The notes: generated by a model not told the origin, from the letters alone. 64,000 bases of DNA from an uncultured Prevotellaceae bacterium (GCA_902784565.1 CACZVE010000001.1:124001-188000); one strand, 5' to 3'; counted from the stretch's first letter, positions 49,398-61,000 are shown. Translations and numbers: made by a program.

Positions 49398-51284
49398 TTA
49401 TTTGTAGTAGAGTTTCAATGGCGTGTATCTGTCGCCCGTGAAGAGCAGATGCTCTACATCGATAGAGTCAAGGATCGGGTCACCGGTCAAATTGACTTCC
49501 AGAGTATAGGTTCCATTGCCATTGTCGGTGAGATGCTCGTCGCCTGGGAAGATGTCGTTGCCTGTCCAGGTAGTACTCCACCAACCAGTGGTTACGCGAA
49601 TCTGCGGGTCGTCAGATTGGAGATCCAGATAGAAGGTCTTGGTCTTGATGACCTCCCACTGATCCATCGGAATAGCAAAGATCTCCTCGCCAGTCTTACT
49701 CTCAGCGTTAGAGAAGCGGTATTGGCTGCTCCAACTGACTGCTCCGGCTGAGCCGTCACCCTGCCAGATGACCACTTCATTGCCTCCGGATCCACCTCCA
49801 CCGGAAACGATTTCGATGAAATAGATTTCCTCTACAGTGTATCCACCACCTGTGAAGAGCAGATGCTGTACATCCACGAGATCAAGAAGGTCTGCAGAAG
49901 AAGTCAAATCAACAGTCAGTTTCCAAGTACCGTCACCGTTGTCTTCGAGCAGTTCATTTCCTGGCATGATGTCATCAGCCGTCAAATTAGTGCTCCACCA
50001 GCCAGTTGTGACGCGGATCTGAGGATTGTCACCCTTAACGGTCACGTAGAACGGCTCGGACTTCATCTTATTCCATGTATCCATTGGAATAGCATAGCAT
50101 TCCTCACCAGTCTTACTCTCTTCGGAAGCGAAACGATAGTCACTGCTCCAGTTGATCTCACCGAGTGTGCCGCCATTTGTCCAAACGGGAACCTTCACTT
50201 CCTCTTCGCCGCCTCCGCCGGGAACCCAGACTTCCTCAGCGAAATAGATTTCCTCTACAGTGTATCCACTACCAGTGAAGAGCAGATGTTGTTCATCCAC
50301 AAGACCGAGCAGGTCAGCAGAATTGCCCAAAGTTATTTCAACAGTCCAAGTGCCGTCTCCATTGTCTGTGAGCAGATCATTTCCTGGCATGATGTCGTCA
50401 GCAGTCAGGTTGGTGCTCCACCAGCCAGTTGTGATACGAACCTGCGGATTGTCACCCTTAATGGTTATGAAGAAGGTTTCAGCCTTCATCTTGTTCCATA
50501 CATCCATCGGAACAGCATAGCATTCCTCACCTGTCTTGCTTTCCTCGGAAGCGAAGCGATAGTCACTGCTCCAATTGATCTCGCCAAGTGTGCCACCGTT
50601 TGTCCAGATTGGTGTCTTCACAGTCTCCCAATGACCTTCCTCGGCACCTGGCTTATAGGTCAGTTCTGGCATTAGGATTTCCTGCCCGTCATAGGTATGA
50701 AGAATACCCACGAAGGTACCGTCGAAGATGTCCTTCTTTGGAACACGGAAAACCATCTTGCTGGTGCCTTTGCGATAGAAGTCTTTATGGTCAATCAACT
50801 GTGGTACACCTTCAGCATTAAGTAATTCAACGCTATTGATGAACTCCAGGTCAGAACCATACACTTCGATTAATTCACCTCCGGAGGCTTGCTCGCCAGA
50901 TTGTTTTGAGAATCCCGTCACATTGGTGTGTCCAAGCGATATATCCATGCGCGACTCTGCCTGGTCGTCGGCAGTGCGCACGATAAGTTTGCCACCATCA
51001 GCGGCGATGCCAGATGGCGCATTGACTCGGATCATATTGTCGCTGACAATCTCGAAATTGGTCACTTTCGCACCACCGGGGAAATCTATCTCAGTGACGC
51101 CGTCGAAACCAGAACCATTGATAGTTATTGGCTGATTGGTAACGACTTTCGTCGGGAAGAATGCTTTGATGCCCAGTCCGACGTTAGCCGAACCATTGGC
51201 GTCATCATCAGAACAGGCCGTGAAAGTGGAACCAATGAGAACCACCGCCAGCAGCGCGCCTAAATAATTGATTATATGCTTCAT
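49398..51284 (-). CDS. Surface glycan-binding lipoprotein with three tandem modules (628 aa)
   Basis: The lipobox is FTACSDDD (Cys24). Two IPT/TIG-like domains (VTNQPITINGSGFDGVTEID from residue 48; GGELIEVYGSDLEFINSVEL from about 134) come first. Then come three modules of about 140 residues from residues 223, 363 and 503, each with WSS.YRF..ESKTGEE, RITTGWWST and HLLFTG.GYT. Modules 1 and 2 are almost identical. The layout fits an SGBP-B/SusE-type protein that holds the glycan on the surface; the repeated modules are the likely binding sites, by inference. It follows a SusD gene by 35 bases. Confidence 0.82.
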   Translation of the reverse strand: MKHIINYLGALLAVVLIGSTFTACSDDDANGSANVGLGIKAFFPTKVVTNQPITINGSGFDGVTEIDFPGGAKVTNFEIVSDNMIRVNAPSGIAADGGKLIVRTADDQAESRMDISLGHTNVTGFSKQSGEQASGGELIEVYGSDLEFINSVELLNAEGVPQLIDHKDFYRKGTSKMVFRVPKKDIFDGTFVGILHTYDGQEILMPELTYKPGAEEGHWETVKTPIWTNGGTLGEINWSSDYRFASEESKTGEECYAVPMDVWNKMKAETFFITIKGDNPQVRITTGWWSTNLTADDIMPGNDLLTDNGDGTWTVEITLGNSADLLGLVDEQHLLFTGSGYTVEEIYFAEEVWVPGGGGEEEVKVPVWTNGGTLGEINWSSDYRFASEESKTGEECYAIPMDTWNKMKSEPFYVTVKGDNPQIRVTTGWWSTNLTADDIMPGNELLEDNGDGTWKLTVDLTSSADLLDLVDVQHLLFTGGGYTVEEIYFIEIVSGGGGSGGNEVVIWQGDGSAGAVSWSSQYRFSNAESKTGEEIFAIPMDQWEVIKTKTFYLDLQSDDPQIRVTTGWWSTTWTGNDIFPGDEHLTDNGNGTYTLEVNLTGDPILDSIDVEHLLFTGDRYTPLKLYYK

Positions 51285-51319
51285 AATTCTTCAATTTTCA
51301 ATTTTCATTATCAATGTCT

Positions 51320-53041
51320 TTACCATCCCGGGTTCTGAGTAAGGTTGGGATTCTTCTTCAGTTCCGACTGTGGAATGGGATAGAAATAATACTTATCATT
51401 CCACTGGCGGGCAATGGTAGAGCGAGTGAGCATCAGTTCACCGCTGGCGGAATCATTGCTGATATTGGCAGCCTGAACGGATCCAAAATACTGGGCACCC
51501 TTCTTCCAACGACGAACATCCCAGAAACGATGGTTCTCGAAAGCCAATTCCACCAGACGCTCGCGCTCATAGCGCTTGACCCAGTTATCACCATCCTCGG
51601 TGAATTTCGGCATCTGGATGTCGGAACGGCTACGCAATACGTTGATGGCCTCGTTTGCAGTCATACCATAGGTGGCGTCATTTGCACTGCCGGTAGCGTT
51701 ATACACAGCCTCAGCATAGTCGAGATAGAACTCTCCCAGGCGGAATATAATCCATGTATGACGACGGGTAGTCTGGTTGTCTGCAGTGGTGACACATGAA
51801 CCATCAACGTACTTTTTGAGGTAGTAACCCGTGGGGGTGGCTCCATATTTTGGTGCGGCATTAAAACCACCGATGAAGGTTTCTATCACCTTCGACTGCG
51901 CACCGTTGCTGGGCCATTCGTCACCGTCCTTCACCACTGTGAGGGCAAAGCGCGGGTCAAGGCCTTCGTAAGGATCAATCAACGAGAGGTTAATATTGCC
52001 GGGATAGCGCTCACCAAAGGTCTCACCATTATTCTGATACTCATACTGATCAACCAGGCTCTGGGTGGGGCAATTGCCTGAGGAACCGTTCTCTACACCA
52101 ACAGGGTAGTTGGCTTTTTCGAAATCGTTGCTGTCCCCGCGTCCAATACCGAAGATCAGTTCCGAATTGAAGAAAGCATCGTGTCCCCACAATGAACCGT
52201 AGTTACTTAGTTTCAGTCCCCATGCGGAGGCATTATCGAGAATATACTTACAAGCCTCAGCAGCCTTGGCCCACTTTGCCTTGTCACCAGTCGGGTTGTG
52301 AAGCGGTGAGGCGGCATAAAGCAACGTGCGCGCTTTGAGGGCATAGGCCGCAATGCGAGTGGCACGACCAATCTCGGAACCTACCTCAGTATTATAGTTC
52401 TCTGGCAGGTAGGGAGCAACAGCATCCAGTTCCTCCACAATGAACTTCACAATCTGATCTGATGGCGTGCGTCCAATGTTGTTTGCCTGACCATTGGTTA
52501 GCGTAGTCGTCACCAGAGGCACGTCGCCATAGGTTTTGAACAACTCAAAATAGAAGTAGGCTCTGAGGAAGCGCAATTCATAAGGGAACAATTCCAACTG
52601 AGCCACCCATTTACTGTAGTCGGGATTATACTGCCAGTCAGAGATGTCTGCCTCATCCAATTTCTCCAGATACATGTTGACATCAGCAATGGCTGTATAG
52701 GCCTTTGTCCAGGTGTTGGAATAGGGGTTTGCCGGACTCCATCCACCATTCACATAACTGTTGACGGCTCCCGTCTCGAGGGCATACTGAGCCTCGTCAG
52801 TCGCTCCGGCAAGGAAGTAGGCACTATTATTGTCAAACTCATTATTATATACCTGCGCATAAACGTCGAACACCAGGTTCTTAAGTCCGTTTTCGAAGTA
52901 TTCGTAGGTCCACTCCTCGTCACGGGTATTCTCCTCCGTATAGTCAAGATTGGCACAGGAGGAAATAAGGAGACAGGAGAAAGTAGTCAGGAGACTGTAG
53001 AATATTCCTACCGCTACCTTATTATATTTATTAGTAATCAT
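51320..53041 (-). CDS. SusD/RagB family nutrient-binding lipoprotein 2
   Basis: A 573-residue lipoprotein (lipobox LLISSC, Cys29) with the SusD fold: N-terminal helices, the TPR-like FLRAYFYFELFKTYGDVPLV and TRIAAYALKARTLLYAASPL. The C-terminal part has FRLGEFYLDYAEAVYNATGS, INVLRSRSDIQMP and RRWKKGAQY, and ends in NLTQNPGW. It caps the SusC porin encoded just upstream (53079-55949) and binds the oligosaccharide before import. Confidence 0.92.
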   Translation of the reverse strand: MITNKYNKVAVGIFYSLLTTFSCLLISSCANLDYTEENTRDEEWTYEYFENGLKNLVFDVYAQVYNNEFDNNSAYFLAGATDEAQYALETGAVNSYVNGGWSPANPYSNTWTKAYTAIADVNMYLEKLDEADISDWQYNPDYSKWVAQLELFPYELRFLRAYFYFELFKTYGDVPLVTTTLTNGQANNIGRTPSDQIVKFIVEELDAVAPYLPENYNTEVGSEIGRATRIAAYALKARTLLYAASPLHNPTGDKAKWAKAAEACKYILDNASAWGLKLSNYGSLWGHDAFFNSELIFGIGRGDSNDFEKANYPVGVENGSSGNCPTQSLVDQYEYQNNGETFGERYPGNINLSLIDPYEGLDPRFALTVVKDGDEWPSNGAQSKVIETFIGGFNAAPKYGATPTGYYLKKYVDGSCVTTADNQTTRRHTWIIFRLGEFYLDYAEAVYNATGSANDATYGMTANEAINVLRSRSDIQMPKFTEDGDNWVKRYERERLVELAFENHRFWDVRRWKKGAQYFGSVQAANISNDSASGELMLTRSTIARQWNDKYYFYPIPQSELKKNPNLTQNPGW

Positions 53042-53078
53042 ATTTTTACTCTTTTACTTTTTTACTTTTTACCTTTCC

Positions 53079-55949
53079 TTAGAATTGTACAGAAAGACCA
53101 ATATTAACACTCTTCATCACCGGATAGCCTGTGTTGAGATTCTCAGCATCCATGGCGTCGATATTATCAAAGGAAAGGAGATTCTGACCCTGTACAAATA
53201 TCTTGGCACTGGTAATATTCAGAGGCTCAATGACGCTTGCTGGCAACTTGTAGTAAATCTCGCAGTCGCGCAGTTTCAGCCAGTTGGCATTGCGATACCA
53301 GATCGTTGAGTTCTGAGCATTGTTTGCTACATTCTCTGTTGACAGACGTGGATAGAGGGCATTTGCTCCGGCTATATCGAAGCAGTTGTCGTAGTATTCC
53401 TGAGAGAGGTTGCGGAGTGTGGGGTTGTCGGTGGTTGCGGAGAGGACTCCCCATACGCCGTCAACATAGCGCAGGTTCTTCACCTGATGGGCTGCTCCCT
53501 GGAAGGTGGCGTTGATACCAAAGCCCTTATACTCTGCTCCAAGATTGAATGCATAGTTCAGTGAGGGGAAGGTGTTGCCATAATCCATTGCCACGAAGTC
53601 ATTCTCGTTGATGACGCCGTCTTCGTTGACATCCTTATATTTTATGTCGCCCACCTTCACCTGTCCGAATTGCTGAATAGGACTGTTGTCGATTTCATCC
53701 TGACTTTGGAAGAAACCTAAGGCAATGAGTCCACGCTCTGAGTCAGCAGGACCGCCAACCACCGAGAGGTTGGGATAAGCAGGTGTCTCAATCCATTCCA
53801 GGATCTCGCTCTTCACTGTTGAGAAAGAGGCTCCGGCATTCAGGTTCAGTCCGTTAGCGAAGGTCTTGGCATAGCGCAGTCCCAGTTCCATACCGTAACT
53901 TGCAATACGACCCTTGTCATCATACGAAGACTGGATACCAACCACGTCGGAGTTGAGTGAAGCGGCACTTACCAGAATGTTACGGCGCTGCTGGTAGAAC
54001 ACATCAAGTGTGACATCCAGTGAGTTGGCAATTCTTAGGTCGGTACCGAAATTGGCCTTATAGGCTGTCTCCTGTGTAAAGTCATCTGTGGGGAACTGTG
54101 TTAGGAAGGCACCCCACGAACTTGCGAAATTGGTGCCATACCAGAACTGTCCGTGAGAACTGTTCCATGAAGCGAGCCAAAGGCCGGCCTGTGGCACATA
54201 GTCTGTGTGCTGGATACCACCTGAAAGACGGACCTTTCCATAGTTGAGGAAACTGCTCTCAGGCTGGTTGATAAAGATATAACCCAGACCCAGTGTCGGT
54301 GAGAATGCCCACTTGGCAGGATAACTGCGATTGGAGCCATTGGCTGCCAGTACGACATCAGCCATCAACCGGTTAGCATGGTCATAATGCAGAGCCAATT
54401 GCCAGTTGGTGCGATACCAAGTATTGCTCCGGTTGTCGCGAATTTCGCTCTTCATGTTGTAGTTGGCATTGGCAGCGATATTGTCGCCATTATTTAACTG
54501 TATGCCATATTTGAATCCTGCATTGAAGGTGGCGATACGCCACTGCGAATCAACCCAGTGGTTGAACACCAGTTTATCCTCAACCGTACCCATAACCATC
54601 TCCCACAGTTCGCCATTACCATCATACCAGTTCCAACCATATTGATAACCCTTTTTGCGTGTCTCAATCGTGTTGGAGGAGTTGTCGTAAGAGGCTCCTA
54701 TGTAGAACTTCAGACCCTTTGTGATGATGTCAAGATCTTGCTCCAGTGTCATATTAGCCCAGATTTGGCGCTGATGCGTCTTCATGAAGCCAGTACCCTG
54801 CGACTTGGCCAGGAGGTTAAAATCACCGTAAGTCTGACTACCACCCCATACGCCTGTATATGTCTTGATGGGGAATGCCAAGGCTGGTACCTTATACAGA
54901 TGCCACCAAGCATCGCTTGAGTTAACGTCGGGCACACCGTTTGTCTCCATCAGGATACCCAGGATATTTGCACTTACTCTTGTGGTCGGACTTACCTCAA
55001 AATCTACGTTGGCACGGATATTTGCCTTTGAATATTTCAACTGCGAATTCCAGTCACCCTGATCAGGATTCTTATAGAGTCCGCGGGCATCGGTATAGTC
55101 GAGTTGTGCATAATACTGCACCTTCTCTGTACCGCCGAAGAAAGAAAGATACGCATTCGACTCATGAGCCGTTTTCTTGAATACTTCATCTTTCCAGTTG
55201 ACATTCGGATAGACCAAGGGATCACTGCCACTTCTGAACTTCTGCAGTTCGGCTTCTGAATAGGCTTCAGAGCCAGCGCCAAAGTCGTTCACACGTGCAT
55301 AGTTCAAAGCCTTTCCATAGTCGTAGGCGCTGACCATATCAGCCGACTGGGGGTCAAACTGAATCTTGTGTGATATACCGGCCTTGAAGTGGTATTTCCC
55401 GTCTTTAGTGCCGTGCTTGGTCTTTACCAGCAACACACCATTGATTGCCTCATGTCCGTAGAGAGCCACGGCAGCAGCATCTTTCAATACGGTGACACTT
55501 TCCACCTCCTCTACTGAAAGGCGGTCAATAGGTCGTTCCACACCATCTACAAGAATGAGGATGCCGGCTTCTCCGGGGATATCTTCATAATTGCCATAGT
55601 TGATTCTTTGTGTACCATTCTTTGCCGTAGTCTGGATACCACGGATATTAAACGTAGCACCACGGCCTTCCTCACCCTTGAAACCAGTGTTCTGGTAGGC
55701 ATTCAGGCCAAGGAGTTTGCCATAGAGCGCATCTGCCAGGCTGATGGCTGATGTGCGGCGAAGTTCTTCAGCAGTGATGGTCGTTGCTGCTGCAGTAGTG
55801 AGAAATTCCGACTGCTCAACACCATAGCCTAAATCTACCTTTTGCGACTCTTTGTCGCTCAGCGTCACCTGGGCACTAACCGCCATAGGGGCGCCGCAGA
55901 GTCCCGCCAAGGTATATATAAATATGTTTCTTAGTTTCATAATTCTCAA
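53079..55949 (-). CDS. SusC/RagA family TonB-dependent transporter 2, lacking the N-terminal carboxypeptidase-like domain (956 aa)
   Basis: A signal peptide (NIFIYTLAGLCGAPMAVSAQ) leads almost directly into the plug: GYGVEQSEFLTTAAATTITAEELRR, then ILILVDGVERPIDRLSVEEV and ESVTVLKDAAAVALYGHEAI. The usual N-terminal CarboxypepD_reg-like domain, present in the neighbouring SusC at 58038-61196, is missing. The barrel follows and ends in a phenylalanine-terminated strand (VMKSVNIGLSVQF). It imports glycan fragments with energy from TonB. The lack of the N-terminal domain may alter TonB or partner contact. Confidence 0.92.
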   Translation of the reverse strand: MRIMKLRNIFIYTLAGLCGAPMAVSAQVTLSDKESQKVDLGYGVEQSEFLTTAAATTITAEELRRTSAISLADALYGKLLGLNAYQNTGFKGEEGRGATFNIRGIQTTAKNGTQRINYGNYEDIPGEAGILILVDGVERPIDRLSVEEVESVTVLKDAAAVALYGHEAINGVLLVKTKHGTKDGKYHFKAGISHKIQFDPQSADMVSAYDYGKALNYARVNDFGAGSEAYSEAELQKFRSGSDPLVYPNVNWKDEVFKKTAHESNAYLSFFGGTEKVQYYAQLDYTDARGLYKNPDQGDWNSQLKYSKANIRANVDFEVSPTTRVSANILGILMETNGVPDVNSSDAWWHLYKVPALAFPIKTYTGVWGGSQTYGDFNLLAKSQGTGFMKTHQRQIWANMTLEQDLDIITKGLKFYIGASYDNSSNTIETRKKGYQYGWNWYDGNGELWEMVMGTVEDKLVFNHWVDSQWRIATFNAGFKYGIQLNNGDNIAANANYNMKSEIRDNRSNTWYRTNWQLALHYDHANRLMADVVLAANGSNRSYPAKWAFSPTLGLGYIFINQPESSFLNYGKVRLSGGIQHTDYVPQAGLWLASWNSSHGQFWYGTNFASSWGAFLTQFPTDDFTQETAYKANFGTDLRIANSLDVTLDVFYQQRRNILVSAASLNSDVVGIQSSYDDKGRIASYGMELGLRYAKTFANGLNLNAGASFSTVKSEILEWIETPAYPNLSVVGGPADSERGLIALGFFQSQDEIDNSPIQQFGQVKVGDIKYKDVNEDGVINENDFVAMDYGNTFPSLNYAFNLGAEYKGFGINATFQGAAHQVKNLRYVDGVWGVLSATTDNPTLRNLSQEYYDNCFDIAGANALYPRLSTENVANNAQNSTIWYRNANWLKLRDCEIYYKLPASVIEPLNITSAKIFVQGQNLLSFDNIDAMDAENLNTGYPVMKSVNIGLSVQF

Positions 55950-55989
55950 TTTTACCTTTTTATTTTTATACCTTTTTACTTATGAAAGG

Positions 55990-58017
55990 TTACCATCCAG
56001 GATTCTGGGTCAGTCCATAACCCTTCTGAATCTCAATACGAGAGACAGGGTCAAGATACCACTTGTTAGTCCAGTAGCCGGGATCCCACCAGCGGCGATG
56101 ACCGACGACGATTTCCGGCTTCTCGTATTCAAACTTCGGCCAAGGGGTAGAAGGATCCCATTGCTGGTCACCATCTTCCAAACGGTTGCCGTTGGCATCA
56201 AGACGATAGATTCTGATTTCGTGGAGTGGCTTGGTGAAGAGATCCTGACGCATGCGACGGACCATGTCATAGAGACGGTCACCACATTCCGCACCAATTT
56301 CGCAGTTGCGCTCGCGGAGGATCTCGTTGATGAGGTTCTCCTTGTTGGATTTCAGGTTCAGGTCGGGATTCAGATCTTCCAGACGACCCAGGCCTACGCG
56401 GCTGCGTACGATATGGAGATCGTCGAGTGCGCCCTGCAAATCACCCGTCTCGGCCTTGGCCTCTGCACGAATCAGATACATCTCTGCCAAGCGGATATAG
56501 GAAACACCAATATACTCGTCGTCATACCGGTTACCGCCTTTGTAATCAAGCAGCCATTTGAATTTGCAATAACCAGAGGCTACGTCATCCGCGTTATTGT
56601 TGAAATTACTGTTGTTTACCAGACAACCTCCAACCCAGGGGTCGTTGTACGAAACACCATTGTAGTCAAAGCCTGCAGGCAGGTCGTGTCTGGGAACCAC
56701 CATCGTCTCGTAAAGGCGCGGGTCACGGTCGGCAAACATATCAATGCCATTGGGATTCTTTCCGGCACCATAGAGATCCGAATAGGGGAAATTGCGACCG
56801 TCCTGCATGCCGAAGCATTCCATCAACTCGTTGGTGGGAACTTGACCGCCCTGTCGCATGCAGTCGAGGGCAAAGCCAGCCCATCCCCAGCCCCATCCAT
56901 TGGTTACGTTTCCGTTCTGGACTGAACTGGACAGCAGTTGGGTAGGATGTGCGTCAAACAACTTCTCGTGATGGGTCGCGTCATTGCGGTAGCGGTATGC
57001 CCTACGGTATGCCATACGGTATCCGGCCTCGTCAGCCGTTGTAGGCTGTACCAACTGATAATAATCGCCGTTGGACGCATTGTCATTGAAGAAATCATTG
57101 CAGGCATTCAGGCAGCGATTCCATAATGTGGGGTCTTCCTTTCCGAACCATACATGTTCCTCATTCTCTAAACCAGTAGGTTTATTGGTGTATGTCATAT
57201 ATGGCTGACTGTTGTTAAACAGCGGAGATGCGGCAAACATCCAAACCTTGGCACGCAGGGCACGGGCAGAGGCACGTGTCAGACGACCCGACCACTGGCC
57301 AATGTCGGCATCGGGAACATTCCAGATATATCCGGGCTCATCGATGGCACACTGAATCAGAGAATCGATGAATTCCACGGTCTGCCAAGCAGTAGAACGG
57401 CCTTCGGTGAAATTCTCTCCCACAGGGAATGCCTTCTTGACGAGACAAAGACCGCCAAAGTTACGGAAGGCATCGAAATAACGGCTGGCCATGATGGTAT
57501 AGGCCTCGCCACGCAGACGACTCTTTTCCGTATCAGTCATATCGGGCACTTTCTCAATATTCTCGATAATCTGCCAGCACTTGCGCACGGTCTCATAAAT
57601 GGATACACGTCCACCAGCATCGCTGTCCAGACCAGTTTTCGTCGAATAAGAGAACTTTCCTTGGAAATTACCATCCTCTGTATCCTGAGCATTCTCAGTC
57701 AAACCTCCAGGATAGTAACTCTGTATAGGACCGCCCCATCCTACGTAGCAATGATATGAGTCGGAAAGTACGTCAATAGGGGCACCGTTCATCATGTTTC
57801 CTGAGGTGTATGTACAATAGAGTTGTCCATAAGCACTCCACAGGAAATTGCGGGTGTATTCAGCCTTGTTGAACACTGTATCGATATTCACATCAACACC
57901 AGGGGCTTTCTCTAAGAAAGCATTACCCACATTGATATCATCGACACAGGCTGTAAAGATGCTGGTTGACATCCCCAAAGCCAATATGTAACTAAATATC
58001 TTTTTCATAATCTTCAA
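55990..58017 (-). CDS. SusD/RagB family nutrient-binding lipoprotein 1
   Basis: A 675-residue lipoprotein (lipobox IFTAC, Cys23 or 24), longer than the second SusD. The N-terminal region has EYTRNFLWSAYGQLYCTYTS and SRLRGEAYTIMASRYFDAFR. The C-terminal part has YIRLAEMYLIRAEAKAETGD, LDDLHIVRSRVGLGRLEDL, ECGDRLYDMVRRM and the ending GYGLTQNPGW. It is partner of the SusC at 58038-61196, 20 bases upstream. Length and sequence differ from SusD 2, so the two pairs may bind different fragments of the same glycan. Confidence 0.92.
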   Translation of the reverse strand: MKIMKKIFSYILALGMSTSIFTACVDDINVGNAFLEKAPGVDVNIDTVFNKAEYTRNFLWSAYGQLYCTYTSGNMMNGAPIDVLSDSYHCYVGWGGPIQSYYPGGLTENAQDTEDGNFQGKFSYSTKTGLDSDAGGRVSIYETVRKCWQIIENIEKVPDMTDTEKSRLRGEAYTIMASRYFDAFRNFGGLCLVKKAFPVGENFTEGRSTAWQTVEFIDSLIQCAIDEPGYIWNVPDADIGQWSGRLTRASARALRAKVWMFAASPLFNNSQPYMTYTNKPTGLENEEHVWFGKEDPTLWNRCLNACNDFFNDNASNGDYYQLVQPTTADEAGYRMAYRRAYRYRNDATHHEKLFDAHPTQLLSSSVQNGNVTNGWGWGWAGFALDCMRQGGQVPTNELMECFGMQDGRNFPYSDLYGAGKNPNGIDMFADRDPRLYETMVVPRHDLPAGFDYNGVSYNDPWVGGCLVNNSNFNNNADDVASGYCKFKWLLDYKGGNRYDDEYIGVSYIRLAEMYLIRAEAKAETGDLQGALDDLHIVRSRVGLGRLEDLNPDLNLKSNKENLINEILRERNCEIGAECGDRLYDMVRRMRQDLFTKPLHEIRIYRLDANGNRLEDGDQQWDPSTPWPKFEYEKPEIVVGHRRWWDPGYWTNKWYLDPVSRIEIQKGYGLTQNPGW

Positions 58018-58037
58018 TTCTTCAATATTTCAATTTA

Positions 58038-61000
58038 TCAGAAGTTTACTTGTACGCCAAAGTTATACACACGTGTCATAGGATAACGTACACCGAAGTC
58101 AAGACCTGAGCCAGGAGCCTCGGGGTCGTTGCCCTTGAAATCAGCGAATGTCAGCAGGTTCTGGCCAGAGGCGTAGAATCTTACATAGTTGAGCAGTGGC
58201 AGGAACTTAGGCTTATTGATGGTATAGCCAATTTCCACATTCTTCAAACGAACATATTTTGAGTCAATAATCCACGCTTGCGAATCACGGTTGTTATGAA
58301 CGCGGTTTGTGAACGAGATACGTGGCAGGATGGCATTGGGATTATCCTCCGTCCACGAGTTGTCTGCCACCCATTGTGCCAGTGCAGAAGTATTTGTAGA
58401 ACCGAACTGATCGCGGAAGTATCCGTTCAGTGTGCGGCTGGTATTGTCGGCACCTACCCAAAGCATCGAGAAGTCAAGTCCCTTCCAGTTCAGACTGGCA
58501 TTGACAGACCATGTTATCTCAGGCTGATCTGTGTAACCGATGGGCTTCTGGTCGTTTGCATCAATTATACCATCGCCATTCAGATCGACATAGACAGCAT
58601 CACCATATTTCAACTCGACCACCTGGTCAGGCATCTCTACACCGTATTTCTCCTTATAACGCTGTTCGGTACCTGGCTGATAGAACTCAAAGAGGTCGTA
58701 GCCAAAACGCTGGCCTACAGGCAGACCGGTACGGCTCAGATACTCATACAAGGGCGGTACCTCAAGCATCTCAATCACCTTGTTGCGGGCAAAAGCAAGA
58801 CTTGGGCTGATGGTATAGCGGAAATCACCAATCTTATCTGACCACTTCAAAGTCAGTTCGTAACCATGATTCTTCACACGGCCTTCATTGACGTAACTTG
58901 ATGGAAGGCTGGTCACAGCAGGCAGTGTAGATTCGTTTGATACCAGGATGTCCTTTCGGTCTTCCCAGAACAGGTCGAGGTTGACGGTCAGACGGTCATT
59001 GATAAATGCGGCATCCACGCCAATATTGATCTTGGTGGCTGTCTCCCAGGTGACATCGGGGTTACCGGCAGTCAACTCTTTCACGGCCTGCAGCCAGTTG
59101 CCACTCGTACCAAAGTTAGCGCCTCGTCTCTGCGGGTTAACCGTCATTGAACCCTGATAGAACTGCCAGGCACCGGGGAGATAGAGGAATCGGGCACCGT
59201 TGGTGTTGTCGTTACCAACCTTACCCCATGAACCGCGCAGTTTCAGATAACCGATATATTTCTTAAGCGGTTCCCAGAACTTTTCGTTCGATGGTATCCA
59301 ACCTACGGAGAATGATGGGAATACGCCGTAGCGCTTACCTTCTGCAAAGTTCTCCGAACCATTATAACCGATGTTGAAGTCAATCATGTAGCGAGTATCA
59401 TAGTCATAGGTCACACGTCCCACGAGTCCTACATAACCTTTAGGAATCGACTGATAGAGGCTGTTGTCGGAATCCCAGGGATAATAGGTCTTGCTCTGGT
59501 TGTAAAGAAGCAATGCGCCTACATTGTGCTTATCGAACTTACGGGCATAGTTGAAACTTGCCTCGGCATACCAGTTGCGGCTTCCCCATTTGCTTTCGTT
59601 GTAGGGAAGCGGCCAAGTGATGTTATCCTTGCGGAGCACCTCTTTACCATTATCGAGTGTTGCCACGTATATGACACCCGTACCATATCCGTTATGGCGG
59701 TCTTTCTGGGCGGTATATTCAGTGTTGTATGAACCCTTGATCTTGAAATCCAGACCCGGTGTGATGAAACTCATGTCGAGTTTATACTGGAGGTCGAGGT
59801 TCAGAACATTCGTACTCTCACCGACATAGCCTAAGCCATAAAAGTTTGAAAGGGCATCGCGGTCGTATGGACCAACAAGACTGTTATCTGATACGATATG
59901 GCGTCCTTGGTCATCAATACCGATACCGGCGTATGGTGTGGCACCTTGCAGATAACGGAAGATGAATCCCTCGCCTTGACCCAAAATGTTACGATTTTGG
60001 ACACGTCCACCCAAGGTCAATGCAAGTTGACTATACTTAGACACATCGATATCCAAGTTGGCACGATAGTTGAATCGGTTGTATTTAAAGGTCTCATCGT
60101 TATTGTTAGAGAAGGTCTTGAAGAGTGAGTTCTGGTTCAGGAATCCTGCAGAGACGAAGTACCTCATCTTCTCGGTACCTCCGCTCACATTCACGTTGAC
60201 CTGCTCCTGCCATGCGGCATCGTCCATGATATAGTCAATCCAGTTGGTATTGGGGAAGGTGGTCGGCATGTCGCCTGTACGGAAATGCTCCATGACTTCC
60301 TGACTGAAACGGATGCCAGTATCGGCGTATGGCGTATAGTCGGCAATGGTGGCACTGCCAGGCCACTGGTTCATGGGCAGAGCATCGGTGATGGCCGAGT
60401 AGTTCCACATCTTTCCGTATGTATAGGAATCAGCAAAGTCAACGAATTTGGCTATCTGCTGAACGGCAGCACTTGCCGAAACGGTCACAGAGGCTTTGCC
60501 TGGTGTACCGCGTTTAGTGGTAACCAAGATAACACCGTTAGCGCCTCGTACACCGAATACGGCAGTTGCAGAGGCGTCCTTCAGGATAGAGATATCCTGG
60601 ATCTCGTTGGGGTCGAGTTGTCCGAATGGACGTTCCACACCGTCGACGAGCACCAGTGGTTCGGCACTGTTCAGTGAACCGGTACCACGCACACGGATTA
60701 CAGGTTCATCGGCACCAGGCATACCTGATGGCTGTACCACTGACATACCTGGCAACTTTCCTTGCAAGGCATTTGCTACGCTGGCCACAGGAGCCTTGAG
60801 CAGTTCCTCACCACCCACAGCAGAAACGGCACCCGTAATGGTTACCTTCTTTTGCTGACCATAGGCAATGACCACCACTTCTTCCAGACTCTGTAAGTCA
60901 GGTTGCATACTGATGGCCATGCTGCGACTGGCTTTCTGTTTCTGAGAAACATAGCCGATGTAGGAGAACTCCAGAGTCGCATTCTGTGAAACAGAGGGCA

